NCBI GenBank assembly: GCA_020634625.1
Contig: JACKBJ010000020.1
Span: forward strand, 1-64,000
Direction: 5' to 3'
DNA length: 64,000 nucleotides
Source: Caldilineae bacterium
Lineage (GTDB): Bacteria; Chloroflexota; Anaerolineae; Epilineales; Epilineaceae
Below are positions 17,906 to 26,280 of the stretch, in pieces. The notes beneath the pieces are model-generated. The model searched no databases, was not told where the DNA came from, and saw only the letters and a program-made list of their open reading frames with translations. The stretch's first letter is position 1, and each line of letters opens with the position of its first letter. Both the position numbers and the translations under genes were made by a program.

Positions 17906-17942
17906 GCGCGGCGCGAGGTGATCACATCACCCCGCGCCGCGC
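17906..17942 (-). terminator. GC-rich hairpin after the 17982-20183 gene
   Basis: Two 16-base arms (17906-17921 and 17927-17942) pair around a 5-base loop. The single mismatch becomes a G-U pair in minus-strand RNA, the orientation of the gene that ends at 17982. A short CCCTTTC follows but no real U-tract. Confidence 0.55.
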
Positions 17943-17981
17943 GTCCATCGTTCGGGCCCTGCCGAGGGCCGCGACGCGAGC

Positions 17982-20183
17982 TCAGCGAGCTCCGAGCGGC
18001 AACCGCTGCGTGCCGGGCTCGGCCGCGTCCACGTCGAGACGCGGTCCCTTGCGAATGCCGGACGGTGCGGCCATCGCGTTCGACCCGGCCATCGGCAGCG
18101 TCAGGAGCCGCCCGGCCGGGCGCCGCACCATGGCGGGCCGGGGTGCCGCCAGGGGGGCGTCCGAGACGCAGAGCACCAGCTCGATCTCGTCGAGGATGTG
18201 GGCCGTGGGCGCATCCGCGCTGTTCTGGCTCTGGAACAACAGCTGCGCGCCACTCCAGCCGGCGCGCGCGGTGAGCAGCTGGGTCATGTCGATCGGCTGG
18301 CTGAGCGAGTACCAGCTGTCGGCGTCGATGAGCTCCTCGGAGATGCCGGTGCCCGGGATGGTCGACGCCTGGCCGCCGTCGCGCGGCACCAGGGCGGCGA
18401 TCATCGTGTCGTCATGGTTGCCGTTCTTGGTCTCCTGGGTGACCAGGCCGAAGCTGAAGTTCAGCGTGGCCGAGATCATCTGCGCGGGCTCCGGGAAGTC
18501 GAAGGGCACCGAGATCAGCTGGTCCCGGACGTTGGCGCCGCGCCCCATGACGGCCAGCCAGTCGCCGCCGGCGGCGTTCAGGCCCAGATCGGCACCGCGC
18601 TGGATCACGTCCGAGATCGTCTTGTTCGCGTTGGTCGCCAAGGTCCAGCCCACGGCCGAGCCGCGCTCGAAGTCGGCGTTCTCGATCACGGTGCTGCAGC
18701 CTCCCGGCAAGGGCGGACCGCCGGTCGCCTTCGGCGTTGGCGTCGGGCTCGGCTGACCGGTGGGCCAGGGCGTCGGAGAGGCCGGCAGCGCCGTCTTCCC
18801 CGGCGGCGGGTCCTGGCTGATCACGGCGATCCCGGATGCGGCCGGGGGCGACATGCCGTCGACGAAGACGTCGACCTTGTACTCGTTGAGCCAGATCGGC
18901 ACATCCTGGCCGTCGCCATCGACCGCTCGGATGCAGCGCGAGGCATAGGGCCGCGTCTCCTGACCGACCCGCACGGAGTCGTTGAGCGTGCTGGACGGGA
19001 TCTCCTCGAAACGCGAGCCCGACTTCTGGTACCACTGCCAGCGCACCTCGGTGCTGTCCGGCCAACCGAACCAGTTGACCTGCGCGCAGAGGCGCATCGC
19101 CCCATACTGGAACTGATTGCCGATGTTCTCGACCCGATCGGCCGCGTCGATGGCGGTTCCGAACCAGACCTGCACGTATTGCGAGGGCACCTGGGACGGG
19201 TCGTCCTTGTCGGCGCTCTTCAGAAGCACGGGCAGGAAGGCGATCTTGGCCCGCTCGGTCGGCGTCCGGGTGATGGAGGGCGTCGCCGTCGCGACCGTCC
19301 GAGTGGGCGATGGGGTGACCGGGTTCGCGGAAGTCGGTGTCGGCGGCGGGGCCTCGGTCAGCCCCTCGATCCGAACGTTGTCGATGAAGGCGCCCGCGTA
19401 GTCGCCGGAGCCGGTGTCATCGTCGAACCAGAACATCAGCTCGATGGACGGCTTGTTGGCCGCCTCGGCGAATTGGATCGGGGCGCTGAGGCCCAGCCAC
19501 CGCTTGAGCAATCGGGCGTCGTTGATCACGATCGAGCTGCACTGCGCCTGGTTCGAGTTCGACTCGCGCCAGCAGACCTTCATGGCTCGCGCGCTGTCAC
19601 CGCTGAGCGGCAGGTCCAGATAGACCGTGAAGTCTACCTGGACGCCGAAGGGGTAGCCGCTGGTATCGACGCCGTCGCGAAACAGCCGAGTGCCCAGGGG
19701 CTTGCCCAGGTTCTGACCGCAGGCGTAGTTGGGGCCGTTGCTGCCGCCGCCGGCGGCCCAGGCCGCCGCGACGCCGCCCTCGGCCGGATCCGTCTGACAG
19801 ATCTGCCGGCTCCAGGCATCCACCGAGTCCGGGCCGAAGGTCCGGGTGATTTGATCGTCCACGTCCCAGTTCTCGGGCGGGAAGCTGCCGTCCTCGAAGT
19901 CGAGCTCGTCGATCAGCTCGGTCTGCGTGCGACCATCGACGATCTGGCCGGGGCCGCGGCGGAGCGTCTCCACCGGTTGCAGCAGGATCGGCTCGGTGCG
20001 CAGGGTGACCCGCGTCCCGTCGGCCAGTGATTCCGATCCCGAGGCATCGACCCGCGAACCGGACGACGGTCCTTCGCCCATCCGCGCGGCCAGCGCCGCG
20101 CGGCCACCCATCAGAATCAGGAGCGTCAACGCCGCGAGGCGCACCAGGCCCCCCACCCCCAGCCAAGACTTCGAAGCTCGCAT
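17982..20183 (-). CDS. Large exported protein with two lectin-like/CBM-like domains
   Basis: The 733-residue protein starts with a clear signal peptide (VRLAALTLLILMGGRAALA). The first beta-sandwich (about 90-270, ELDFEDGSFPPENWDVDD ... GAFIDNVRIEG) and the last (about 510-690, NADFERGSAVGWTL ... AHILDEIELVLCV) both look like MAM/CBM-like 'describe-the-difference' modules. Between them lie two Ser/Thr/Pro linkers, an IAFLPVLL motif just after the first linker, and an Ig-like region. No catalytic site is seen, so a carbohydrate- or surface-binding role is inferred. ATG has GGAGGG 5 bases upstream. Confidence 0.6.
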   Translation of the reverse strand: MRASKSWLGVGGLVRLAALTLLILMGGRAALAARMGEGPSSGSRVDASGSESLADGTRVTLRTEPILLQPVETLRRGPGQIVDGRTQTELIDELDFEDGSFPPENWDVDDQITRTFGPDSVDAWSRQICQTDPAEGGVAAAWAAGGGSNGPNYACGQNLGKPLGTRLFRDGVDTSGYPFGVQVDFTVYLDLPLSGDSARAMKVCWRESNSNQAQCSSIVINDARLLKRWLGLSAPIQFAEAANKPSIELMFWFDDDTGSGDYAGAFIDNVRIEGLTEAPPPTPTSANPVTPSPTRTVATATPSITRTPTERAKIAFLPVLLKSADKDDPSQVPSQYVQVWFGTAIDAADRVENIGNQFQYGAMRLCAQVNWFGWPDSTEVRWQWYQKSGSRFEEIPSSTLNDSVRVGQETRPYASRCIRAVDGDGQDVPIWLNEYKVDVFVDGMSPPAASGIAVISQDPPPGKTALPASPTPWPTGQPSPTPTPKATGGPPLPGGCSTVIENADFERGSAVGWTLATNANKTISDVIQRGADLGLNAAGGDWLAVMGRGANVRDQLISVPFDFPEPAQMISATLNFSFGLVTQETKNGNHDDTMIAALVPRDGGQASTIPGTGISEELIDADSWYSLSQPIDMTQLLTARAGWSGAQLLFQSQNSADAPTAHILDEIELVLCVSDAPLAAPRPAMVRRPAGRLLTLPMAGSNAMAAPSGIRKGPRLDVDAAEPGTQRLPLGAR

Positions 20184-20291
20184 GTCTTCCCTCCATTGAG
20201 ACAGCCGGCATTCGGGCCGGCCGGTGGAACCCCCCGGGTGTGAAGCGCCCCTGCACCGCCGAAGAACGGCAGGGTGAGGGACTGCGGCGGG

Positions 20292-20322
20292 AGTCTAGCA
20301 CAGGCCGCGCCGGCCGCGCCAG
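20292..20322 (-). promoter_or_regulatory. Promoter of the 17982-20183 gene
   Basis: On the minus strand CTGGCG (20322-20317), 19-base spacer, TAGACT (20297-20292) preceded by TGC. The leader would be about 100 bases. Confidence 0.5.
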
Positions 20323-20372
20323 ACCGGCCATGCGAACGCGGTGTGATTCGGGGCCCCGCGCGATCGCCCGGC

Positions 20373-21782
20373 TCAGGGCCTGGCGTCGAGCAGCCGGTCG
20401 AAGAGCGGGGTCTGATAGAGCACGTAGGCGGCGTTCAAGCGCTCGCCGTCCAAGGCCCGACCGCCCGCCAGCCAGATCTCGCGACCGTCGTTGCGCAGCG
20501 CCGCCGCGGCGGCGCGCCGCGGCGTCTGGAGTCGTGGCGCGGCGAAGGCCTCCCAGACGCGCTCGCCGCCCAGGTCGAGGGTCAGCGCAGCCGGTTCGTC
20601 GCGGTCGAGGCTGCCCCCGATGAGGTAGATTCGGCGCAGCACCGAGACCCCGATCGCCACCTGCCCGCTGCGTGGCGCCGGCAGCTCCATGCCGATGTCC
20701 TCCTGCCAGACCGGGCTGGCCTTCGGACGGAAGACCCAGTGGTTGATCTGGGGCCTGCCGGCCTCGTCCTCGCCGCCGATCAGATGCGCTTCGCCGTCGA
20801 TGACCGCTGCGGCCAGAGCGCTGCGAGGCCGGGCCATGGCCGGCTCGGTGGTCCACGCCGGGTCACCCAGGCGATAGGACCACACCGCGTTCGTCGCGCT
20901 GCCGACCGTCGTACCGGTCCGGCCACCGAAGAGGTAGATGCGCCCGGTCAGATAGGCCAGGGCGTAGTCGCAGACCGGCACCGGCAGATTCGGACCGGTG
21001 CTCCAGCTGTCCGACTCGGTATCGTAGATCTCGACGCGGTCGCTGGGCTGTCCGGCTGCATCGCAACCCCCAGGCACCACGATGAAGGCCTGCGCCTCCA
21101 CGGCCCGCGCGTCGCGCACCGGGCTCGGCTTGTCGGCCATGCGCTCCCACTCGGCCACGATGCCGCGTCGGTAGCGCAGCGTGTCGGCGAGCAGTCCCTG
21201 GTCGTCCTGGCCACCGATGGCGTAGACGCCGTCGGCCTGCACCAAGGCCAGCCCGTCGCGGGCGGTGGGCAGGCGTCCGATCGGCTGCCACTGGGGCTCG
21301 CGCATGACCGCCGGCGTGGGCAGCGGCGTGGACGGCGGCAGGTTGCCGACGATCGCGAGGCGATCGCGTAGCAACCAGGCCGTACCGGTCAGGAGCAGGA
21401 CGAGCAGCAGCACGCCCAGGCCGGCGCCGCGCACGACCCGTCGCGAATGTCGGCGTGCCCGCTCCAGCTCCTCGGCCAGGCGCCGCGCCGCCTCGGCCTG
21501 GGCGGCGCGCAGGGCGACGTCGTCGCCACCGGCCCCTTCCGCGCTCGCTTCGAGCGGGTCGAGGCCGACATGGATCAAGCCCTGCTCGAGCGCACGCCGC
21601 ATCGCTTCGGTCCGGTTGCCGGTGCCGAGCTTGGCGTTGATGTTGGTCAGATGCTTCTTGACCGTAGCCTCCGAGATCCCGCGACGGTGCGCGATCTCTC
21701 GGTTGGTGGCCCCGGTGGCGACGAGCTCGAGGATGGCGAGCTCGGTCTCGCTCAGCGGCAGCGGGCTTGGGCTCGGGGACAT
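20373..21782 (-). CDS. Membrane-spanning regulator: N-terminal LuxR-type HTH, TM, external kelch propeller
   Basis: Residues about 10-66 form a GerE/LuxR-type DNA-binding domain (LSETELAILELVATGATNREIA, with ISEATVKKHLTNINAKLG as recognition part). A charged, possibly coiled-coil stretch (90-115) leads to one membrane span (about 118-138, GVLLLVLLLTGTAWLL). The remaining 330 residues are kelch repeats (YAIGGQDDQG, YLFGGRTG, HLIGGEDEAG, YLIGGSLD, WLAGGRAL) outside the cell. The layout suggests a one-component sensor that reads an external ligand and binds DNA at the membrane, like CadC/ToxR but with a LuxR-type domain. Targets are unknown; the adjacent radical SAM operon is an obvious guess. 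Confidence 0.82.
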   Translation of the reverse strand: MSPSPSPLPLSETELAILELVATGATNREIAHRRGISEATVKKHLTNINAKLGTGNRTEAMRRALEQGLIHVGLDPLEASAEGAGGDDVALRAAQAEAARRLAEELERARRHSRRVVRGAGLGVLLLVLLLTGTAWLLRDRLAIVGNLPPSTPLPTPAVMREPQWQPIGRLPTARDGLALVQADGVYAIGGQDDQGLLADTLRYRRGIVAEWERMADKPSPVRDARAVEAQAFIVVPGGCDAAGQPSDRVEIYDTESDSWSTGPNLPVPVCDYALAYLTGRIYLFGGRTGTTVGSATNAVWSYRLGDPAWTTEPAMARPRSALAAAVIDGEAHLIGGEDEAGRPQINHWVFRPKASPVWQEDIGMELPAPRSGQVAIGVSVLRRIYLIGGSLDRDEPAALTLDLGGERVWEAFAAPRLQTPRRAAAAALRNDGREIWLAGGRALDGERLNAAYVLYQTPLFDRLLDARP

Positions 21783-21840
21783 GGCGATGGCCCTAGGTCG
21801 ACACGGCAAGCACCAACCCGGGCGGGCGGCGCGAACAGGA

Positions 21841-21849
21841 ATTATACCA
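21841..21849 (-). promoter_or_regulatory. Extended -10 promoter of the LuxR/kelch regulator
   Basis: On the minus strand TGGTATAAT, a perfect extended -10 element, overlapping the stop codon of the upstream radical SAM gene. The predicted start is near 21834, leaving a leader of about 50 bases. The regulator can therefore be transcribed independently of the operon. Confidence 0.6.
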
Positions 21850-22939
21850 TGCCGCCTCGGGGGCCGGTCGCCGCGGCCGTCGAAGGCTGCTTCAGGTTCA
21901 ATCGGCAGACGCAGGCACGGCACAGAGGCTCTCGGCTCGGATCGAGCGCAGCCCGGAAGCGCCTGGCCCGGCTCGACTCGAGGATCTGCAGCAGGGCTCC
22001 GTCCGACGGCCAACGTCCGATCGGAGGATGGAAGAAACAGGGCCGCACCTGGCCATCGGCCTCGATCACGGCGCTGACCCAGGGGGCGTTGCAGCTGCCG
22101 GGCGCCGGCAGGTGCCCCTCCGAGAGCGCCCGGAAGTGATCCACCAGCCGCGCCTGCAAGCGCGCGGGCGTCTCCACCAGCCGGCACCGCGACTCGGGCT
22201 CGGCCCACAGCGCCTTCAGCTCGTGCTCCAGCGCATCGATCTCGGCTGCATCCGGAAGGAGGCGCCGGCGGGAGCCCTGCGGATCGGCGGCGCTGCGATG
22301 GAAGGCCTGGCTGTGGGCATCGACGGCCAGGAAGGAGAGGCTGTCCAGGTCCAGCTCGATCGCCGTTCGCAGCGTCGCGCGCAGCTGCGTGTGGTTGCCC
22401 CGCTGCACGGTACATCGCGCGCCGATGTGAAGACCGGGCGCCAGGGACCGCAGCGCGGCCAGCCCCCGGGCGAGCAGGTCGAAGGCGCCGCGCCGGCCCC
22501 GAATCCGATCGTGAACCGCCGGCGGCCCGTCGAGCGAGATCACCAGATCGTCGACATGCCGCGCGATCGGGGCGGCCTGCTCGGCCAGGCCGGGGCCCGC
22601 CGCCAGGAGGGTGATGCCGACGCCACGTCGGGTCAGCGGCGCGACCAGGCCCCAGAGATCGGGATGCAGCAAGGGTTCGCCGCCCGAGAGCAGCACCCGC
22701 GACAAGCCGGCGGCCCGCCAGGCATCCGCTTCGGCGGCCAGGGCCGCGCCATCCAGCCGGCTGCCGCGCCCCTGGCGCCAGATCTCGCACATCCGACAGG
22801 CCAGCCCGCAGCCCGATTGCGGCTCGAGCACCAGCAGCGGCAAGCCGAGCATCCCGGCCCCGCTGGCCATGGCGCTTCGGCTTGCGGTCGCCTCGAAGCG
22901 CCCGTCCGTGCCCGGCCGCGGGCCCAGGCTGCTGGTCAC
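21842..22939 (-). CDS. Radical SAM protein with SPASM-like C-terminal cysteines
   Basis: The 4Fe-4S site for SAM cleavage is CGLACRMC (C44, C48, C51), followed by the GGEPLLHPDLW SAM-binding segment. The C-terminal part has CNAPWVSAVIEADGQVRPC and CRACVCRL, giving further Cys ligands as in SPASM/twitch proteins that bind auxiliary clusters. It has 365 residues, last in the minus-strand operon, with a GTG start overlapping the preceding methyltransferase stop (GTGA). The substrate is unknown; such proteins modify peptides or small metabolites. Confidence 0.82.
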   Translation of the reverse strand: MTSSLGPRPGTDGRFEATASRSAMASGAGMLGLPLLVLEPQSGCGLACRMCEIWRQGRGSRLDGAALAAEADAWRAAGLSRVLLSGGEPLLHPDLWGLVAPLTRRGVGITLLAAGPGLAEQAAPIARHVDDLVISLDGPPAVHDRIRGRRGAFDLLARGLAALRSLAPGLHIGARCTVQRGNHTQLRATLRTAIELDLDSLSFLAVDAHSQAFHRSAADPQGSRRRLLPDAAEIDALEHELKALWAEPESRCRLVETPARLQARLVDHFRALSEGHLPAPGSCNAPWVSAVIEADGQVRPCFFHPPIGRWPSDGALLQILESSRARRFRAALDPSREPLCRACVCRLNLKQPSTAAATGPRGGMV

Positions 22940-23943
22940 GCCGGGGCCCGGTCCGAGCTTGGATGGGCCAGGAGCAGCGGGAAGTCGGCCGACTCGCGAC
23001 CGGTAGCCAGCCGCCGTCGCAGGCGATGCCAGCGCCAGCTGCGGCCGTGTCGGGGGCTGATCCAGGTCCAGGTCAGCCCCAGCTGCCGCCCCAGCTCGTG
23101 GATCTCCGTCACGGCGAGAAACTCACGGCTGTCCAGGGCATCCGAGGCAAAGCCGTAGCGGCTCAAGTAGTCCGAACGTCGACCGCTCCGCATGGCGGCG
23201 CCGGCAGCCGCATCCCGATACACCGGCGAGTCCATGATGACGATTCGACCGCCCGGGGCCAGGACCCGGAGCGCCTCGCGCAGGCTGTCGCCGTAGTCGG
23301 AGCTGTAGTGGAAGCTGGCGTTGTAGACGACGAGGTCGGCCTGGTGGTCGGCCAAGGGCAGCCGGTCGAAGTCGGCCAGCAGCGTTGGAAAGGGCGCCGG
23401 GAGATCGGCTTGGAGCAGGCCGGCGGCACCCAGACCGAGCGTCGGATGGCTCGAGAGGTCGACCGCGACCGGCCGATGGCCCAGCAGGGCCAGGCGTCGG
23501 CTGAGCCAGGCCTGCCCCGCACCCAGATCGAGCACCCGAAGCCCGATCCCGGGGTCGAGGCTCAACACCTGCTCGACCAGGCAATCGAAGCTGGCGGCGC
23601 GGATGTACCACTCCCAGGCGAGAGGGTGGCCCGGGTCGGGCCAGGGCAGATCGCGCAGCATCGCGACGTCGCGACCGCGGCCTTCGGCCGCGCGCACCGC
23701 CTCGTACTCGCTCAGAAAGCGCTGGATGCGCGGCGTGGTGGGCCGAAAGTCCCAGGCGGACGGCCCCGGCGGGGCTGGGTCCGTCGCCAGGAGTCCCGAC
23801 GCCGAGTCTGCCTCCGAAACCGGACGGGGCGTGCGTCGATAGACCCGCCCGCAAGCCTCGCAGCGCAGCTCGGGTCGGGCATCGACCTCGCTCGGGCCCA
23901 GTCGGGTCCGGCAGTCCGGGCAGGCGAGCTGGGGCCAGATCAT
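22936..23943 (-). CDS. SAM-dependent methyltransferase with N-terminal zinc ribbon
   Basis: Residues 1-35 hold two CxxC pairs (CPDCRTRLG and CEACGRVY), a Trm112-like zinc ribbon. The class I methyltransferase core follows, with the SAM loop VLDLGAGQAWLSRRLA, AVDLSSHP and LADFDRLPLADHQADLVVYNASFHY. It has 335 residues. It overlaps its neighbours at both ends (ATGA upstream, GTGA downstream), which argues strongly for a common pathway. The methyl acceptor is unknown. Confidence 0.82.
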   Translation of the reverse strand: MIWPQLACPDCRTRLGPSEVDARPELRCEACGRVYRRTPRPVSEADSASGLLATDPAPPGPSAWDFRPTTPRIQRFLSEYEAVRAAEGRGRDVAMLRDLPWPDPGHPLAWEWYIRAASFDCLVEQVLSLDPGIGLRVLDLGAGQAWLSRRLALLGHRPVAVDLSSHPTLGLGAAGLLQADLPAPFPTLLADFDRLPLADHQADLVVYNASFHYSSDYGDSLREALRVLAPGGRIVIMDSPVYRDAAAGAAMRSGRRSDYLSRYGFASDALDSREFLAVTEIHELGRQLGLTWTWISPRHGRSWRWHRLRRRLATGRESADFPLLLAHPSSDRAPA

Positions 23944-24806
23944 GGTCGATGCCCCGTGCCCGCCGCCTGGCCATCCAGCCGAAGATAGCGGGCGACGTAG
24001 TGATCCGAGAGCCGATCCGCCAGCGGCAGCCGCTCGATCCGGCGCTCCACCGCCGCCAGGACCTCGAGCGCCCTCGGCCGGCCCCGGAGCCAGGCGGCCT
24101 GATCGGTCGGCGGCAGGAGCAGACCGAGCGCCGCTCGACCGAGGGGCCGGAAGCCCGGCGCGAGCGCACGATCGAGGCGAGCCGGACCGGGATAGGCGAG
24201 GCGCAAGGGCATGCCGCCGATCCGAGCCGGGCCCGCGTTCGGCCGAAGCCTGCGCAAGGCACGCGGGTCGAGACGCAGGCCGAAGCCGAGCAGCTCCCAG
24301 ACGCAGACGGGACCCATCGGCACCAACAGGAGCCTCGCACCTGGGCGCAGCCGCTGGGCGATCGCGGTCCCCAGGGCCGGTAGATCGGCGATGCAGTTGA
24401 GCACGCCGAAGCTGGCGAAAGCCCCGTCGTAGGGACCCTCGAGCTCGGGCAGCTCGGCCAGACGCTCGGCCGGCGCATGCGCCAGCCGCAAGCCGGACGG
24501 TCTACCGGCTTCCTCCCAGCGCCGGCGCGCCTGGGTCAGCATGCCGGCCGAGGCGTCGATCGCGTCGACCGCGAGCCCGCGCCGCACCAGGTGCAGCGCA
24601 TCGATGCCGGTACCACAGCCCAGCTCCAGCAGGCGCTCGCCGGGCGCGAAGCTCGCGTCGAGGTGGCGCCACACGGCCGCGCGCAGCAGCCGCCCGAGGG
24701 GCGAGGCGCTGAAACGCGCATCGTAGTCCTCCGCCAGACCGTCGAATGCCGCCGGTCCGGCCGGAGGCGCCAGACGGATCGCGCCCCCGATCTCCGAGTC
24801 CACCAT
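23940..24806 (-). CDS. Class I SAM-dependent methyltransferase
   Basis: The 288-residue product starts FDGLAEDYDARF and has the SAM-binding motif LLELGCGTGIDALHLVRRGLAV and the acidic AIDAS loop, as in UbiE/BioC-type small-molecule methyltransferases. The C-terminal half is longer than usual and rich in Arg and Leu. The ATG at 24806 is chosen because family homology begins there. It is preceded by a 61-base gap after the radical SAM gene and overlaps the next methyltransferase by ATGA. Confidence 0.82.
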   Translation of the reverse strand: MVDSEIGGAIRLAPPAGPAAFDGLAEDYDARFSASPLGRLLRAAVWRHLDASFAPGERLLELGCGTGIDALHLVRRGLAVDAIDASAGMLTQARRRWEEAGRPSGLRLAHAPAERLAELPELEGPYDGAFASFGVLNCIADLPALGTAIAQRLRPGARLLLVPMGPVCVWELLGFGLRLDPRALRRLRPNAGPARIGGMPLRLAYPGPARLDRALAPGFRPLGRAALGLLLPPTDQAAWLRGRPRALEVLAAVERRIERLPLADRLSDHYVARYLRLDGQAAGTGHRP

Positions 24807-24867
24807 GCGTTCAGGCTGCCACCGAATCGGCTCCCGGTCCAGCCGTCTGCCTCGGGACCCCGGTCGA

Positions 24868-26274
24868 TCACGCCTCGCGCTCCCAGGCCCGCAGGCGCAT
24901 GGCCAGTCGCGCCCTGGCGATGCCCCACAGCGCGCCTGACGCCGCGCGCCATCGGATGCCGCCCTCGGACGGACGCCTGGCGACAGCCAGCGCCAGGCGC
25001 GCCTGCAGCAGGCGCGATGCAGCGGCGTAGTAGCGCTTCGATCGACGCCCGCGAATCGCATGGTCGCGGTCGGAGCCCGCCTGCCAGGGCTTGAGCGCCA
25101 CGATCCGATCCGCGACCTCGGCGTGGTAGGGCGTGCCGCGGATCGGGTAGGCGACCGTGCTCAGACAGCGGTCGGGCCGGATCCGGGCCACTTCGGCGAC
25201 GGTCGCTTCGATGTCGCTTCGCGTCTCGCCCGGGTAGCCCCACATCACGAACATGCCGACCGCGATCTCCTGCCGCCGAAGCGCGTCGGCGGCACGGCGC
25301 AGCTGGGCCAGGGTGATTCCGCGCTCCATGGCGTCGAGGATGCGCTGCGAGCCGCTCTCGGCGCCCAGCCAGACCCGATAGCAGCCGAGCTCGGCCAGCA
25401 GCCGCGCCACCTCGTCGTCGACCCGGTCGGCGCGAGTGATGCACTCGAAGGGCAGCCGCAGCTGCCGCGCGCGCATCTCGGCGGCGAAGTCCCGCAGCCA
25501 GCGCGTGCTGGCCGTGAACACGTCGTCGGCGTACCAGAGCTGGTCGGGCCGAAAGCGGTCGTGCAGCCAGGCCACCTCGTCGGCGACGTCGGCCGCCGGG
25601 CGTCGGGCATGGCGGTGACCGAAGACGGCATGGCTGCACCAACGGCAGCGCCAGGCGCAGCCGCGAGCCGTCACCAGGTTCAGCGAGCTTCGCCCATGGT
25701 GTCGACGCCAGCAGTCCAGATAGGGGGCCAGATCGATGGCTTCACGATCGGGCCAGGGCAGGTCGCCGAGATTGCCCAGGTTCGGACGGGGCGGCGTCCG
25801 AAAGCAGCGCCCGTCGGCATCGAGAAAGCTGAGGCCGGCGATCGAGGCCAGGTCTTGGGTCCCGGCCCGATCGAGGGCCGGCAGCAGCTCGGCCAGAGTG
25901 CGCTCACCTTCGCCGTGGACGACCACGCTGGCGCCGGCAGCCAGATACTCGGCGGCATTCTCGGCCGGGTCCGGTCCACCCATCACGATCCACCGCCCCC
26001 ATGCGCGACCGACGCGGATCAGGTCGAGCGCGGCGCCGCGCGTCATCAGGTTGGCGTAGATGCCCAGCACCGGCGCGTCGCATCGGGCCAGCCGATCCAG
26101 ATGCCTGGCTCGGCTGTCGAAGGTGCAGTCGACCACGTCCACCCCGAATCCATCGCGCTTCAGGTAGGGAGCCAGGCTGAGCAGCCCCAAGGGCGGATAC
26201 GGCTTCATGTAGCGCCGCTCGTGGACGTCCTCCGCCAAGCGGTAGGCATGGGTCAGCACGAGGTCCTGGCGCAT
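24868..26274 (-). CDS. B12-binding-type radical SAM protein (paralogue 1)
   Basis: The N-terminal 190 residues look like the cobalamin-binding Rossmann domain of BchE/HpnP-type enzymes (MKPYPPLGLLSLAPYLKRDGF, VMGGPDPAENAAEYL, VVHGEGERTLAELL), but the classical DxHxxG ligand motif is not visible. The radical SAM site is CAWRCRWC (C206, C210, C213); GAESGSQRILDAMERG and MWGYPGETRSDIE follow. Length is 468. Such enzymes methylate unactivated carbons or rearrange rings. It starts 6 bases after its paralogue. Confidence 0.83.
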   Translation of the reverse strand: MRQDLVLTHAYRLAEDVHERRYMKPYPPLGLLSLAPYLKRDGFGVDVVDCTFDSRARHLDRLARCDAPVLGIYANLMTRGAALDLIRVGRAWGRWIVMGGPDPAENAAEYLAAGASVVVHGEGERTLAELLPALDRAGTQDLASIAGLSFLDADGRCFRTPPRPNLGNLGDLPWPDREAIDLAPYLDCWRRHHGRSSLNLVTARGCAWRCRWCSHAVFGHRHARRPAADVADEVAWLHDRFRPDQLWYADDVFTASTRWLRDFAAEMRARQLRLPFECITRADRVDDEVARLLAELGCYRVWLGAESGSQRILDAMERGITLAQLRRAADALRRQEIAVGMFVMWGYPGETRSDIEATVAEVARIRPDRCLSTVAYPIRGTPYHAEVADRIVALKPWQAGSDRDHAIRGRRSKRYYAAASRLLQARLALAVARRPSEGGIRWRAASGALWGIARARLAMRLRAWEREA

Positions 26275-26280
26275 GCCGGC

